64,000 nt of DNA from Gammaproteobacteria bacterium (lineage in GTDB: Bacteria > Pseudomonadota > Gammaproteobacteria > Pseudomonadales > Azotimanducaceae), in NCBI GenBank assembly GCA_005799745.1, contig SYFY01000187.1:25678-89677 (forward strand), read 5' to 3'. The translations under genes were made by a program, and so were the position numbers. Each line of letters starts with the position of its first letter. Position 1 is the first letter of the stretch. The notes beneath the pieces were generated by a model, which searched no databases, had not been told where the DNA came from, and saw only the letters and a program-made list of their open reading frames with translations. Shown in pieces: positions 1 through 9,177 of the stretch.

Positions 1-455
1 CGCGTGAAAAGTTCAGCATTCGCGTGACACCAGTCGAGGCCATGCGCCATAGAGTCTGTCTTCAGCAGAGGCTTCAGTTTTTCCAGTCGACCCTTCCAGT
101 CGCGGCCTGCAATGGAGGAAACGCAAACGATACCCGCACCCGGTTGGAGACGTGGTGTGAGTTGGCGAGTCAACTCTCGCATCCCGAGAAAGTTCACCGC
201 CAACACGGTGACCGGATCAGCGGCACGCGCCATTCCCGCGACGTTAGCAAGCCCGTCAATGCGGGCCGGCAGCCGATTGACGGCAAGAGAAATCTTGCCA
301 GGGTCACCCAGCTGGCATTCGATCCAGGTGCCAGACGAGCCGGCGACTGGGGCCCTGACATCGAGGTTGAAGACCGTGTGATTCGCTTCGGCAAGACGCG
401 CCACCAAGGCTGCACCTACACCCGACGATCCGCCCGTCACAATGAACTGTCCCAT
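1..455 (-). CDS. Short-chain dehydrogenase/reductase (C-terminus cut by window edge)
   Basis: The minus-strand reading begins MGQFIVTGGSSGVGAALVARL, a Rossmann NAD(P)-binding loop (TGGSSGVG) of the classical SDR family. It continues through an NVAG-like segment (GLANVAGMAR) and an active-site strand (GIVCVSSIAG) to the window boundary, so the YxxxK catalytic tyrosine and lysine may lie just at or beyond the edge. About 151 residues are visible. It is transcribed divergently from the TonB receptor. SDRs of this kind oxidise or reduce hydroxyl/keto groups; with steroid-type genes next door a hydroxysteroid dehydrogenase role is possible but unproven. Confidence 0.85.
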   Translation of the reverse strand, partial: MGQFIVTGGSSGVGAALVARLAEANHTVFNLDVRAPVAGSSGTWIECQLGDPGKISLAVNRLPARIDGLANVAGMARAADPVTVLAVNFLGMRELTRQLTPRLQPGAGIVCVSSIAGRDWKGRLEKLKPLLKTDSMAHGLDWCHANAELFT

Positions 456-587
456 CCTTTGCTCCACCAGTTTTGCCTTCAGGATAACTGCTGACACAGT
501 GCAGCATGAACGGTTGAACTGGACGGTCGGTGCGAAATTTCTTTGCGCATCAGAACCGGAGGCGTATAAACGGTCGTGGCGGTTGCT

Positions 588-606
588 CTTCTTTTGGGAA
601 AAGAAG
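588..606. other. Perfect 8-bp inverted repeat in the leader between SDR and TonB receptor
   Basis: CTTCTTTT and AAAAGAAG are separated by GGG. A second pair, GGTGCGAAA at 529-537 and TTTCGCACC at 662-670, brackets it. AT-rich stem; not a convincing terminator. The 456-723 stretch otherwise holds no gene I can support and should carry the promoters of the two divergent genes. Confidence 0.45.
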
Positions 607-713
607 GGTGGTCGTAGCGAAGTCACACCTTTGCAGTACCTGCAGTCAAAGAGAGTGCGTGTTTCGCACCGCTGAAGTAAATCACCCGATTTGAAGGTTC
701 CAGGCCATGAAAT

Positions 714-720
714 GGGGAGA
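714..720 (+). promoter_or_regulatory. Ribosome binding site that decides the TonB receptor start
   Basis: GGGGAGA ends three bases before the ATG at 724. It favours that ATG over the upstream in-frame TTG (691) and ATG (712), neither of which has a comparable site. Confidence 0.7.
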
Positions 721-723
721 ACA

Positions 724-3501
724 ATGAGTCAGCAGCATTTGCCTTTCTTTCGACTGAAAAAAGTCGTTCAAGCATCGAGTTCCAAATTCACAGGCTTTCG
801 TGAACTGCATCCACGGATCGCGCTGGCGATTCTTCTAGGTGGGTTCGGTCCACCGGTCGCGCTGGCTGCCGAAGACGAGGAGGGCTCGAGTTCAACCGCC
901 CTTGAAGAAATCGTGGTCACAGCAACACGACGTGAAGCCAGTGCTCAGGATGTTGCGGTGCCGGTGACCGCCGTTTCCGGGGAAGCACTCGAACGAGCCT
1001 TTGCCCAGGATCTACGAGACCTCACCGCTGCGGCGCCTAACGTGCAGCTCGAACCCGTGGGAATCTTCCAGAACTCGGCATCGTTTTTTATACGTGGCCA
1101 AGGCACGGGTGATATCGAATCTGCGTCCGATTCGAAGGTCACCATCTTTGTCGATGACGTAGTCCAAGCCCGTGTTTCCACGGCGCTGTCGGACTTCGTC
1201 GATATCAGCCTCGTAGAAATTCTGCGCGGCCCTCAAGGAACTTTGTTTGGGCGCAACACCATCGCTGGAGCGGTGCAGGTGCGCCACAACGCGCCAGAGC
1301 TCGATGAATGGGGCGCATCCGCATCAGCGCAGATTGGCGATTTCGGCCGGCGCGATATCAAGCTCATCGCCAACATGCCCATCGGCGACACGATGGCCGC
1401 GCGTCTGGCGGTGAAGGACACGCAACACGACGGTTATTGGAAAAACACCCATAACGGCAAGGACCGGGGGGGCACGGATCGCATTACGGTGTTGCCGTCG
1501 TTTCGTATTCAGCCAAATGAAGGTCTCGATATCGTGCTGCGCGGGGAATACAACAAGACCCGCGACGATACCTACATGACTCAACAGCACCATTATTGCC
1601 GCAACAATCCACGCAATCTTTTTCTCGGTGGGCCGCTGGACAACGACCTGGTGGTGACCACGCAGACGCTGTTCAACCTCATCGTTCTTGGCCAGGCACC
1701 GCTGACGGCGGCCGACAACGCCGCCAAAATCTGTGCGACACCGTTCGGGCGTGGCTCGGTGGATGACGAATACACGGCCAACGACAGTGAAGACCGTGGT
1801 CAGGGCGCGAACCTCGAGATATGGGGTGCCACCGCGCAAATCACCCAGGACATCGGCGATCTCGGTACATTGACCTACGTCGGCAACTACCGCGAAGTGC
1901 GTGAAGACATCATCTTCACCATTGATGCGGCGCCACATGACCTCTTCGCGGGTCGTCGTATTCAGGATCATTACCAGACCTCTCACGAGGTGCGATTCGC
2001 GTCAGACTTCTCTGACCGGTTTGATTTCGTGGCAGGTGCATATTACTTCGAGCAGGAATACACGATGAAGCAGGAATCCTTCGGGATTCTGTTTGCGCCG
2101 AACATCATCTTCGGGCCTTCGCCAGCACCCACGTTTACGAGCCCAGTGACGCAAGGACAGGCGGGGTTCAGCAATCAGGAGAACAGCGCGTGGGCGGTCT
2201 TCGCGCAGGCCAACTGGCACGCGACCGAAGACCTGACGTTTACGGTGGGCGGTCGATACACCTCCGAACGCAAGGACTTCAAGCACTGTGCAGTCGGCTC
2301 AGGAGATCCGACTCGCTCGGTGAAGCAACAAACCCGGGCCTGTCTCAACGTGCCGGCGTTTGTCGTCGATCTGACCCGCCCTCCGGTCCCGGGTACCCCC
2401 ACGCCGCTCTTTCAACTCAGGCCCGCCATTGGTCGTGACGCGAGTGGCGGTGTGATTGGGGGGTGTCGACCGGTGCTCGATCCGGCTGGAGGACCAATCC
2501 GCTGTAACAACCGCCTTGGTGGCTCAGAAGAGTGGACCGACTTTACGCCCATGGCCGGTGTGACCTATCAGTTCACGGACGACATCATGGCCTACCTCAC
2601 CTACACCGAAGGCTTTACCGCGGGTGGGTTCAATGGCCGTGGAGGTTCGATCTCAACCATCGGGCCGTATGAGCCGGAAAAGGCTGACAACTTCGAGCTG
2701 GGGCTCAAATCCGAGTGGTTTGATCGCCGGTTGCGAGCCAACATCACCGGCTTCATGACTGACGTGAAGGATTTCCAGAGCGCATTCATCCGGCCTGCGC
2801 CAGGAGGCGGAGGGCAGGAGACGATCCAGTCAAACCTCGGTGCCCTGGAGACCAAGGGGGTTGAACTTGAACTGTCAGCGGTGCCGACCGAAGGCCTGAC
2901 CCTCTGGTTCAGCACCTCCCACCTCAAAACTACCCGCAAAGGATTTTGCACCGATCCGGACGGTCCATCGGGTACCGACCCCAATACACCCCCCGCCCAG
3001 GGTGGCCCTTTCTCCCAGGGGCTGCCCATCTGCGATACGCCGGTTCGGATCAACGATGCCATTGGCAACTTCGTGGGCTGGCTGGTGCCCAATGATCTGG
3101 CTGACCTCAACCCTACGGGTCGTTCACCGAAGTGGACTTATTCCGCCGGTTTCGCTTATGAATTGCCTTGGAAAGATCTCGGCAGCTTCACTGTGAATGG
3201 TGACTGGTTGCACCAGGGAAAGCAGACGATCTCAGGCTCGCGGGTGAGTGAATTGGAAGGTGTGCGTCAGTTTAATGGAGACCTCATCAGCCACTTCCGC
3301 AAACCAACGGATATCTTCAACGCGTCGGTGGTCTGGCGCAGCCCGGAAACGCGCTACGAAGCATCGTTCTTCGTGAAGAACCTGACCAACGAGTTGTACG
3401 CTCAGGCGGTGACCAATGTTTCGGGTCTGCTCAATTTCCGGGTACCCAATATCCGCCGCCATTGGGGACTCGAAGTGCGGGTAAATCTCGGCGAGATTTG
3501 A
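724..3501 (+). CDS. TonB-dependent outer-membrane receptor
   Basis: A 925-residue TonB-dependent receptor. Residues 1-49 form a long signal peptide ending VALAA. A TonB box (EEIVVTATRR, about 61-70) follows, then the plug domain with the LRGPQGTLFGRN motif, and a beta-barrel ending in an aromatic-rich terminal strand (HWGLEVRVNLGEI). This is the subclass common in marine and steroid/terpenoid degraders for uptake of bulky hydrophobic substrates. It needs TonB-ExbB-ExbD, which is not in the window. It lies directly upstream of the acyl-CoA dehydrogenase/Rieske run, suggesting import of that pathway's substrate; the actual ligand cannot be read from sequence. Start chosen by the strong Shine-Dalgarno site. 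Confidence 0.93.
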   Translation: MSQQHLPFFRLKKVVQASSSKFTGFRELHPRIALAILLGGFGPPVALAAEDEEGSSSTALEEIVVTATRREASAQDVAVPVTAVSGEALERAFAQDLRDLTAAAPNVQLEPVGIFQNSASFFIRGQGTGDIESASDSKVTIFVDDVVQARVSTALSDFVDISLVEILRGPQGTLFGRNTIAGAVQVRHNAPELDEWGASASAQIGDFGRRDIKLIANMPIGDTMAARLAVKDTQHDGYWKNTHNGKDRGGTDRITVLPSFRIQPNEGLDIVLRGEYNKTRDDTYMTQQHHYCRNNPRNLFLGGPLDNDLVVTTQTLFNLIVLGQAPLTAADNAAKICATPFGRGSVDDEYTANDSEDRGQGANLEIWGATAQITQDIGDLGTLTYVGNYREVREDIIFTIDAAPHDLFAGRRIQDHYQTSHEVRFASDFSDRFDFVAGAYYFEQEYTMKQESFGILFAPNIIFGPSPAPTFTSPVTQGQAGFSNQENSAWAVFAQANWHATEDLTFTVGGRYTSERKDFKHCAVGSGDPTRSVKQQTRACLNVPAFVVDLTRPPVPGTPTPLFQLRPAIGRDASGGVIGGCRPVLDPAGGPIRCNNRLGGSEEWTDFTPMAGVTYQFTDDIMAYLTYTEGFTAGGFNGRGGSISTIGPYEPEKADNFELGLKSEWFDRRLRANITGFMTDVKDFQSAFIRPAPGGGGQETIQSNLGALETKGVELELSAVPTEGLTLWFSTSHLKTTRKGFCTDPDGPSGTDPNTPPAQGGPFSQGLPICDTPVRINDAIGNFVGWLVPNDLADLNPTGRSPKWTYSAGFAYELPWKDLGSFTVNGDWLHQGKQTISGSRVSELEGVRQFNGDLISHFRKPTDIFNASVVWRSPETRYEASFFVKNLTNELYAQAVTNVSGLLNFRVPNIRRHWGLEVRVNLGEI

Positions 3502-3515
3502 TCCTCCTGATGGGA

Positions 3516-3536
3516 GCGGCGGCGTTATGCCGCCGC
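3516..3536 (+). terminator. Hairpin after the TonB receptor
   Basis: GCGGCGGC, loop GTTAT, GCCGCCGC, followed by CCCTTTCCCC rather than a clean T-run. A strong GC stem 15 bases after the stop codon; probable terminator or attenuator before the catabolic operon. Confidence 0.6.
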
Positions 3537-3635
3537 CCCTTTCCCCTGAAATCTGTCGAAAAACTCCCCGCCACCTTCTGCTGAAATTCGGGTATAGTTG
3601 CACGTAATACGCGTGTTAGCTGAAGGGGCCGATTC

Positions 3636-4835
3636 ATGGCGGATGTGGATTCATTTAGAACGGAAATCAGAGCGTGGTTGGCGGCCAATTGCCCGCCTAC
3701 TTGCCAAGGCAAGAGCAACGTGTTACCGGACATGGTCTGGGGGGGCCGTCGACAGACCTGGCCGCATCCCGATGCGAAGTTGTGGTTCGACCGTTTGGTT
3801 GAGAAGGGCTTTACGGTGCCGACCTGGCCGAAGGCATACGGCGGCGCCGGGATTTCTCCGGCTGAAAACAAAGTGCTGCAGGAAGAAATGGCTCGCATCG
3901 GCACCCGCTCGATGCTCTTCAATTTCGGCATCGGCATGCTTGCGCCAGCACTCATGGAGTTCGCCTCGGAAGATCAGAAGCGTCTGCATCTGAACCGAAC
4001 TGCCCGTGGCGAGATTCGTTGGTGTCAGGGTTATAGCGAACCGGGAGCCGGATCTGACCTGGCAAGTCTTCGTACCAGCGCGGTGCGTGATGGCGATGAC
4101 TATGTGATCAATGGTCAGAAGATCTGGACGTCGGATGCCAACGTTTCGGACTGGATTTTTTGTCTGGTGCGCACAGACCCGGAAGCACCGAAACACCTCG
4201 GCATCAGCTTTCTGTTGTTCGATATGGAATCGCCGGGCGTTTCCACCTCACCCATCGAACTCATCAGCGGCTCATCGCCGTTCTGTCAGACCTTCTTCGA
4301 CAACGTGCGTGTTCCTGTTACCCAGCGTGTGCATACGGAAAACCGCGGCTGGGATGTCGCCAAGGCGCTGCTCAATCATGAACGTACGATGCTCGCCGAT
4401 GGCGGGAGAGGCAGTGCAGCCGGCGCAGCGCGGAAGTCTCTCCTGCAAGTTGCGCGGCAGGCGATGGGCGCATCGGAAGGCCGTTTGCCCGATGCTGCGA
4501 TGCGTGAAGAACTCGTCCAATGGGAAATGGATCGACTCTGTTATGAAGCCACCCTCAAACGCACGATGGATGCGGCGAAAGCCGGTAAAGGCATGGGACC
4601 TGAAGGCTCCATGTTCAAACTCTATCTTTCCGAAATGAACCAACGGGGTGCGGACCTGCGGCAACGTATTGCGGGCCACGAAGCGCTGGTGTGGACGGGC
4701 GACGACTGCCCGGCCGATGAACGCCAGATCACCCGTGAGTGGTTGTACGGAAAGGCCTCGACGATTCTGGGGGGAACCTCCGAGATTCAGCTCAACATCA
4801 TTTCCAAGCGTGTGCTTGGCTTGCCAGGCGATTGA
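3636..4835 (+). CDS. Acyl-CoA dehydrogenase (first of a pair)
   Basis: A 399-residue FAD-dependent acyl-CoA dehydrogenase that introduces an alpha-beta double bond into an acyl-CoA and passes electrons to ETF. Visible marks are the FAD/substrate region GEIRWCQGYSEPGAGSDLAS, the IWTSDA segment and the C-terminal GGTSEIQLNIISKRVLGLP helix. Twelve bases separate it from a second, differently diverged acyl-CoA dehydrogenase. Such adjacent unlike pairs often form alpha2-beta2 heteromers (FadE type) acting on steroid side chains or ring fragments, so the pair probably makes one enzyme. A related protein is encoded at 15943-17124. Confidence 0.93.
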   Translation: MADVDSFRTEIRAWLAANCPPTCQGKSNVLPDMVWGGRRQTWPHPDAKLWFDRLVEKGFTVPTWPKAYGGAGISPAENKVLQEEMARIGTRSMLFNFGIGMLAPALMEFASEDQKRLHLNRTARGEIRWCQGYSEPGAGSDLASLRTSAVRDGDDYVINGQKIWTSDANVSDWIFCLVRTDPEAPKHLGISFLLFDMESPGVSTSPIELISGSSPFCQTFFDNVRVPVTQRVHTENRGWDVAKALLNHERTMLADGGRGSAAGAARKSLLQVARQAMGASEGRLPDAAMREELVQWEMDRLCYEATLKRTMDAAKAGKGMGPEGSMFKLYLSEMNQRGADLRQRIAGHEALVWTGDDCPADERQITREWLYGKASTILGGTSEIQLNIISKRVLGLPGD

Positions 4836-4847
4836 GAGGTACACGCC

Positions 4848-5984
4848 ATGTCGTTGATTTTGACCGAAGAACAAGTCCAACTTCAGGACTCTGCGAATGC
4901 CTTTGTGGCCGACAATTGGACCGTGGGTGAACTGCGCAAACTGCGTAAGGACACCGGCAAGGGTTATCCCGAAGCACTCTGGCAAAAGGCCGCTGAACTC
5001 GGATGGCTCGCCATTCCATTTGCTGAAGAGTACGGCGGGCTCGGGCTTGGTTTTGCTGAACTGGGCGTTGTGCTCGAAGAGCTGGGCCGTGGGCTCGTCG
5101 TCTTGCCCATCGTCTCCTCGGTCGTACTTGGTGGTGGTGCCTTGCGCCTGGGTGGAACCGAAGACCAGAAAAAGGCCTGGTTACCTAAAGTCTGTGATGG
5201 CTCTGCGCTGTTGACACTGGCGTCCCAGGAAACCAGTCGCCACGACCCGTATGCCGTGCAGACGACAGCCACTCGCCAAGGCAACGGCTATGTCCTGAAA
5301 GGTCGCAAGGTACTGGTACCGGATGGCCATGCGGCTGATGCCATCGTGGTCGTGGCCAGGACTTCCGGCGCTCTAGGTGATCGTTCCGGATTGACGCTTT
5401 TCCTAGTTGATCCTTCCGCGCCAGACGTGAAAGTGCACCGCAACCTGCTGCTCGACAGTCGTGTTGCCGCAAACGTTGAACTGAACGATGTGCGAGTCGA
5501 CGCGAGTGCGGTGGTCGGTACCGTCGATCAGGGCGCGGATGTGCTTGATCAGGTGCTCGCAGAAGCAGCCGTCGCGCTATCCGCAGATATGCTGGGTGGC
5601 ATCCAACAGACCTTTGAGATCACGCTCGACTACCTCAAGGTGCGCGAGCAGTTTGGTGCCAAGATCGGATCGTTCCAGGGTTTGAAACATCGTGCGGCAC
5701 GCTGGTTCTGTGAAAAGGAACTGTCGAAGTCCATCGTGCTGCAGACGCTCAGGGCGCTGGATGAGAAGGCGGAAAACGCACTGCAACTGGCAAGTGTCTG
5801 CAAGGCGCGTGTGTCGGATACGGCAAGGCTTTCCGGCAAAGAAGGTGTGCAGATGCACGGAGGTATCGGTGTCACGGATGAACATGACATTGGCCTTTTT
5901 ATGAAGCGCGGCCGGGTTTCAGAGATGTTGTTCGGGGATGCGGCGTTCCACCGCAACCGGTTTGCACAGATGAAAGGTTACTGA
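4848..5984 (+). CDS. Acyl-CoA dehydrogenase (second of a pair)
   Basis: A 378-residue acyl-CoA dehydrogenase. It has the N-terminal helical domain (EEYGGLGLGF), the middle beta domain and a C-terminal domain with the REQFGAKIGSFQGLKHR motif and QMHGGIGVTDEHDIGLF. It is more divergent in the middle domain than its upstream partner, as in heteromeric FadE pairs where only one subunit contributes the catalytic base. Co-directional with short spacing on both sides, so very likely one operon with the preceding dehydrogenase and the two Rieske genes. Confidence 0.92.
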   Translation: MSLILTEEQVQLQDSANAFVADNWTVGELRKLRKDTGKGYPEALWQKAAELGWLAIPFAEEYGGLGLGFAELGVVLEELGRGLVVLPIVSSVVLGGGALRLGGTEDQKKAWLPKVCDGSALLTLASQETSRHDPYAVQTTATRQGNGYVLKGRKVLVPDGHAADAIVVVARTSGALGDRSGLTLFLVDPSAPDVKVHRNLLLDSRVAANVELNDVRVDASAVVGTVDQGADVLDQVLAEAAVALSADMLGGIQQTFEITLDYLKVREQFGAKIGSFQGLKHRAARWFCEKELSKSIVLQTLRALDEKAENALQLASVCKARVSDTARLSGKEGVQMHGGIGVTDEHDIGLFMKRGRVSEMLFGDAAFHRNRFAQMKGY

Positions 5985-6011
5985 CAGCCACTTTGGATGG
6001 CAGGAGAAACG

Positions 6012-7190
6012 ATGGCACGTGATGCACTGATCGCGATGACGAAACGGGAAATCGAGAACCTCGAGAAGAACCGTATCGACCTCGCTCCGGACGTCATGAA
6101 GATCTCAACGAGCGCCTACAGTGACCCTGAGCGCTTCAAGCTGGAAGTCGACCGCATCTTCAGGCGTGTGCCGCTTGCCCTCGGTTTTTCCAGTGAATTC
6201 CGTAACCCCGGTGACTATCGCGCACTGACCGTTGCCGGTATGCCCGTGATCATCGTCCGTGGTGCGGATGGTGAACTGCGCGCCTTTGTGAACATGTGTA
6301 GCCATCGCGGCAACTTTGTCATCGAAGAAGGTTCGGGCAATACCCGTCGCTTCCGCTGCAACTACCATGCATGGACGTACACCACGGAAGGGCGCCTGTT
6401 TGGTGTATTTGAAGAGTCCAATTTTGGTTGTGTGAACAAGGCCGAACTCGGACTCACACCCTTGCCGATCGCCGAGCGTGCGGGGCTGGTCTGGGTGACC
6501 CTCAATCCTGAATCGACCCTCGATATCGACCTTTTTCTCGATGGCTATGGCGAAATTCTCGAACACCTGCGCATCGATGACGCGTTTCTGGCCGATCAAC
6601 ACTGTCTGAATGGTCCCAACTGGAAGGTCGCCTATGACGGTTATCGGGACTTCTATCATGTACCGATACTGCATCGACAATCCTTTGGTCCTGATGGTCC
6701 GTATCAACCCGACTTCTACGCCTGGGGACCGCATGTGCGTGTCGCAACCCCGAAAGGCCACGACATGTTTAAGGGGCGACCGGAAGCGGAGTGGACGAAT
6801 GATGAAATGATGCCGGGGGTGTGGACGATCTTCCCGAACGTTTCCATCGCGGGCGGTCCCGGATCGGGTTACATGTTCTCGATGATGTTTCCGGGTAAAA
6901 CCGTCGGCGAGTCGTTCACCATCCAGAACTTCCTGCGCTACGGCAAACGCGAAGAACTGAATCGTCAGGATCTCGATAACTTCATGGGGTTCATGCGCAC
7001 GGTCGTCGGCGAAGAGGATTACAAAACCGGCTTCCGGGTGCAGACATCACTCGCTACCGGTGCCAAAGCGTTTTCATACTTTGGTCGCAACGAAGGTGGC
7101 GGCCAGTTGTTTCACAAGTGGGTCGACGCGATGATCAATACGTCCGACGCCGATTTGCCCGAACTCTTCAGGCGTGGCGTGAAGCTTTGA
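6012..7190 (+). CDS. Rieske non-heme iron oxygenase, alpha subunit (A)
   Basis: A 392-residue ring-hydroxylating oxygenase alpha subunit. The N-terminal Rieske [2Fe-2S] domain has CSH at 96-98 and CNYH at 116-119. The C-terminal catalytic domain has the mononuclear iron motif YRDFYHVPILH. An upstream in-frame ATG at 5997 exists, but AGGAGA at 6002-6007 sits ideally before the ATG at 6012. No beta subunit, ferredoxin or reductase is adjacent, so electrons must come from components encoded elsewhere, as for ketosteroid 9-alpha-hydroxylase-like single-component systems. Placement after paired acyl-CoA dehydrogenases suggests a steroid- or terpenoid-type substrate; this is inference. Confidence 0.93.
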   Translation: MARDALIAMTKREIENLEKNRIDLAPDVMKISTSAYSDPERFKLEVDRIFRRVPLALGFSSEFRNPGDYRALTVAGMPVIIVRGADGELRAFVNMCSHRGNFVIEEGSGNTRRFRCNYHAWTYTTEGRLFGVFEESNFGCVNKAELGLTPLPIAERAGLVWVTLNPESTLDIDLFLDGYGEILEHLRIDDAFLADQHCLNGPNWKVAYDGYRDFYHVPILHRQSFGPDGPYQPDFYAWGPHVRVATPKGHDMFKGRPEAEWTNDEMMPGVWTIFPNVSIAGGPGSGYMFSMMFPGKTVGESFTIQNFLRYGKREELNRQDLDNFMGFMRTVVGEEDYKTGFRVQTSLATGAKAFSYFGRNEGGGQLFHKWVDAMINTSDADLPELFRRGVKL

Positions 7191-7234
7191 GCCACGCCCC
7201 CACCACTAACGTCTAACCAGCGGAGTCCATCAAC

Positions 7235-8584
7235 ATGGCGGAAGCGCCGATCACCAAAGACATCCAGCGTTGGCCGACACAACAACTGCGCGGCCACCGG
7301 ATAGAAGGCTGGCGGTACACCAACAAAGAATTTGCACGGAAAGAGTGGGAGGGCATGTGGACCAAGGTCTGGTTGCTGCTCGGTCGCGAATCAGAGCTGC
7401 CGAAACACGGCGATTGGCAGATGGAAGAAGTAGGGCCTGAACAGATTCTGATGGTTCGGCAGAAAGACGGATCGGTGAAGGCTTTCTACAACATCTGCCA
7501 GCACCGGGGTAACCCGCTCGTTACCGGCGAAAAGGGCTCGGTAAAACGTTTTGTGTGCAAGTACCACAGCTGGGCATTCATGCCTGACGGCGCCTTGAAC
7601 TTTGCGCCGGATGCCGAGGATTTTCCGGAAGGCAATCCCTGCCAGAACGTGCGTCTCGAAGAACTGCGCTGCGAGACCTTTGCCGGATTTGTCTGGGTCA
7701 ACATGGACCCGAACTGTGTTTCGTTGAAGGAGTACCTCGGTCCGATCTGGGACGACTGGAGCCGCTGGGAACTGCACAAGTGGAAGCGTTATGTGGGCCT
7801 TACCACGACGTTGCCCTGCAACTGGAAGGTGGTACTCGACAACTTCAATGAGTCCTATCACGTGCCGACGGTACACATGGGCGCGACCATCGAGACCAAC
7901 CGTCGCAAGGTCAACGGCAACATCAACACCAACATCTACGACACGTTGTTCGACCTTTCCAACGAAGGCCACAACCGCATGGTGATGCAGGGTGGTTTTG
8001 GTGTGGCCCAGTTTGAAAAAGATGGCACGCCGAAAGAGCCACTCAAGTCATTGTTGGCACATTGGGACATCGAGCCGACACTGGTTCGCGAGAACCCCGA
8101 AAACGGCCGCAAGATTCTCCAGGACGCGAAGCGTCGCGTGGGCCAGGAGCGGGGTTATACCCACTACGATAACCTGCCCGATGAAGCCCTGACGGATGCC
8201 TTCCACTACACGCTGTTCCCGAACTTCGCAGTGTCGGTGTGGGCGGACGGTTTTCACTTCCTGCGGGCGCGACCGCACTACAACGATCCCGAACAGTGTG
8301 TGTTCGACAACTGGTGGTACTGCTCCCAGCCCGAAGGCGAAACCCATCCGGTCTCAACCATGGTCGGGCCGTTTCCGCGAGATGCAGAAAACCCCCATGT
8401 GGTATTTAAAGTCGGTGAAGTCTCGATGGGCAAAACCATCGACGAAGACATTGCCGTGTTCGTGCGCCAGCAGACCGGTTTCCGGTCACGCGGGTTTAAA
8501 GGCGTTTACCTGGCGAATCAGGAAAACCGGGTACGTCGTTATCACGAACTGATTGACGACTATATTGAGGTGCGCCGGCCTTAA
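7235..8584 (+). CDS. Rieske non-heme iron oxygenase, alpha subunit (B)
   Basis: A 449-residue Rieske oxygenase. Rieske ligands are C88-x-H90 and C108-x2-H111; the mononuclear iron site lies in DNFNESYHVPTVH (His about 209 and 214). Its catalytic domain is clearly different from the gene just upstream, so the two are likely to act on different positions or substrates rather than being a recent duplication. It is the last gene of the run, followed by a hairpin. No partner reductase is present. It ends with TAA. Confidence 0.93.
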   Translation: MAEAPITKDIQRWPTQQLRGHRIEGWRYTNKEFARKEWEGMWTKVWLLLGRESELPKHGDWQMEEVGPEQILMVRQKDGSVKAFYNICQHRGNPLVTGEKGSVKRFVCKYHSWAFMPDGALNFAPDAEDFPEGNPCQNVRLEELRCETFAGFVWVNMDPNCVSLKEYLGPIWDDWSRWELHKWKRYVGLTTTLPCNWKVVLDNFNESYHVPTVHMGATIETNRRKVNGNINTNIYDTLFDLSNEGHNRMVMQGGFGVAQFEKDGTPKEPLKSLLAHWDIEPTLVRENPENGRKILQDAKRRVGQERGYTHYDNLPDEALTDAFHYTLFPNFAVSVWADGFHFLRARPHYNDPEQCVFDNWWYCSQPEGETHPVSTMVGPFPRDAENPHVVFKVGEVSMGKTIDEDIAVFVRQQTGFRSRGFKGVYLANQENRVRRYHELIDDYIEVRRP

Positions 8585-8593
8585 CCCACCGCT

Positions 8594-8626
8594 TCACTGC
8601 TGAGCGATGAATTCGTTCAGCAGTGA
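8594..8626 (+). terminator. Hairpin after the second Rieske gene
   Basis: TCACTGCTGA, 13-base loop, TCAGCAGTGA: a 10-bp perfect stem just after the stop codon. No T-run follows, so a Rho-independent role is uncertain. Confidence 0.5.
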
Positions 8627-8691
8627 TCGCCTTGACCTTGAGCGAAGAATCTCGTGTTTAGAAAGCCCAGTGCCCTGCAGGCGTAGCTCGC

Positions 8692-9117
8692 TTAGAGCGT
8701 TGTCTGCGTTAACGATTTTTGAATGTCCAGATTTAGATTTCGAACCCAGATATTGTAGTTGCTATGAATCTTGCCGTCTTTGTACTTGAGATTCTGGCTG
8801 TCTTTGTAGGTAATTGAGTAGCCGGCGTCTGTCCACTTGATGTCCACCGTCGCGGAATGTTTGCGGACGTTGATGGTCGCTTCGAGGTGTCTGTCAGTAA
8901 CTTTTTTACTCAGCCATCCACGTTGCTTGCCACCCATAACGATGGCGTTTTCAATCTTGCCAGGATCAATCCCTTGCGGAATCGGTGCACTTTCGACGTT
9001 TTCAATGGGATGCGTGCGCGCGTGACCGAGCGTGGGTGCAATTGCACACAACGCGAATAGTGCGAGTACCAGGAACCGAAACGAGAACAATGAAGAATGA
9101 ACTGCTGCCGGGGCCAT
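8692..9117 (-). CDS. Small exported protein of unknown function
   Basis: A 141-residue protein with a clear signal peptide (hydrophobic FRFLVLALFALCAIAPTLG, cleavage near HA-RTHP). The mature part is lysine-rich with the segments WLSKKVTDRHLEATINVRKH and GYSITYKDSQNLKYKDGKI. I recognise the general look of small periplasmic proteins of unknown function but no named family. It faces the Rieske operon convergently. Confidence 0.7.
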   Translation of the reverse strand: MAPAAVHSSLFSFRFLVLALFALCAIAPTLGHARTHPIENVESAPIPQGIDPGKIENAIVMGGKQRGWLSKKVTDRHLEATINVRKHSATVDIKWTDAGYSITYKDSQNLKYKDGKIHSNYNIWVRNLNLDIQKSLTQTTL

Positions 9118-9177
9118 AGGAACACTGGCTGCGAGGATTGGATGGATGATTCTAGTTTGCGATCAGGCCGATTGTCA

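Noticed and set aside
1324-1986. Minus-strand open frame of 220 codons
   Set aside because: Antisense to the first TonB receptor; no start signal or motif.
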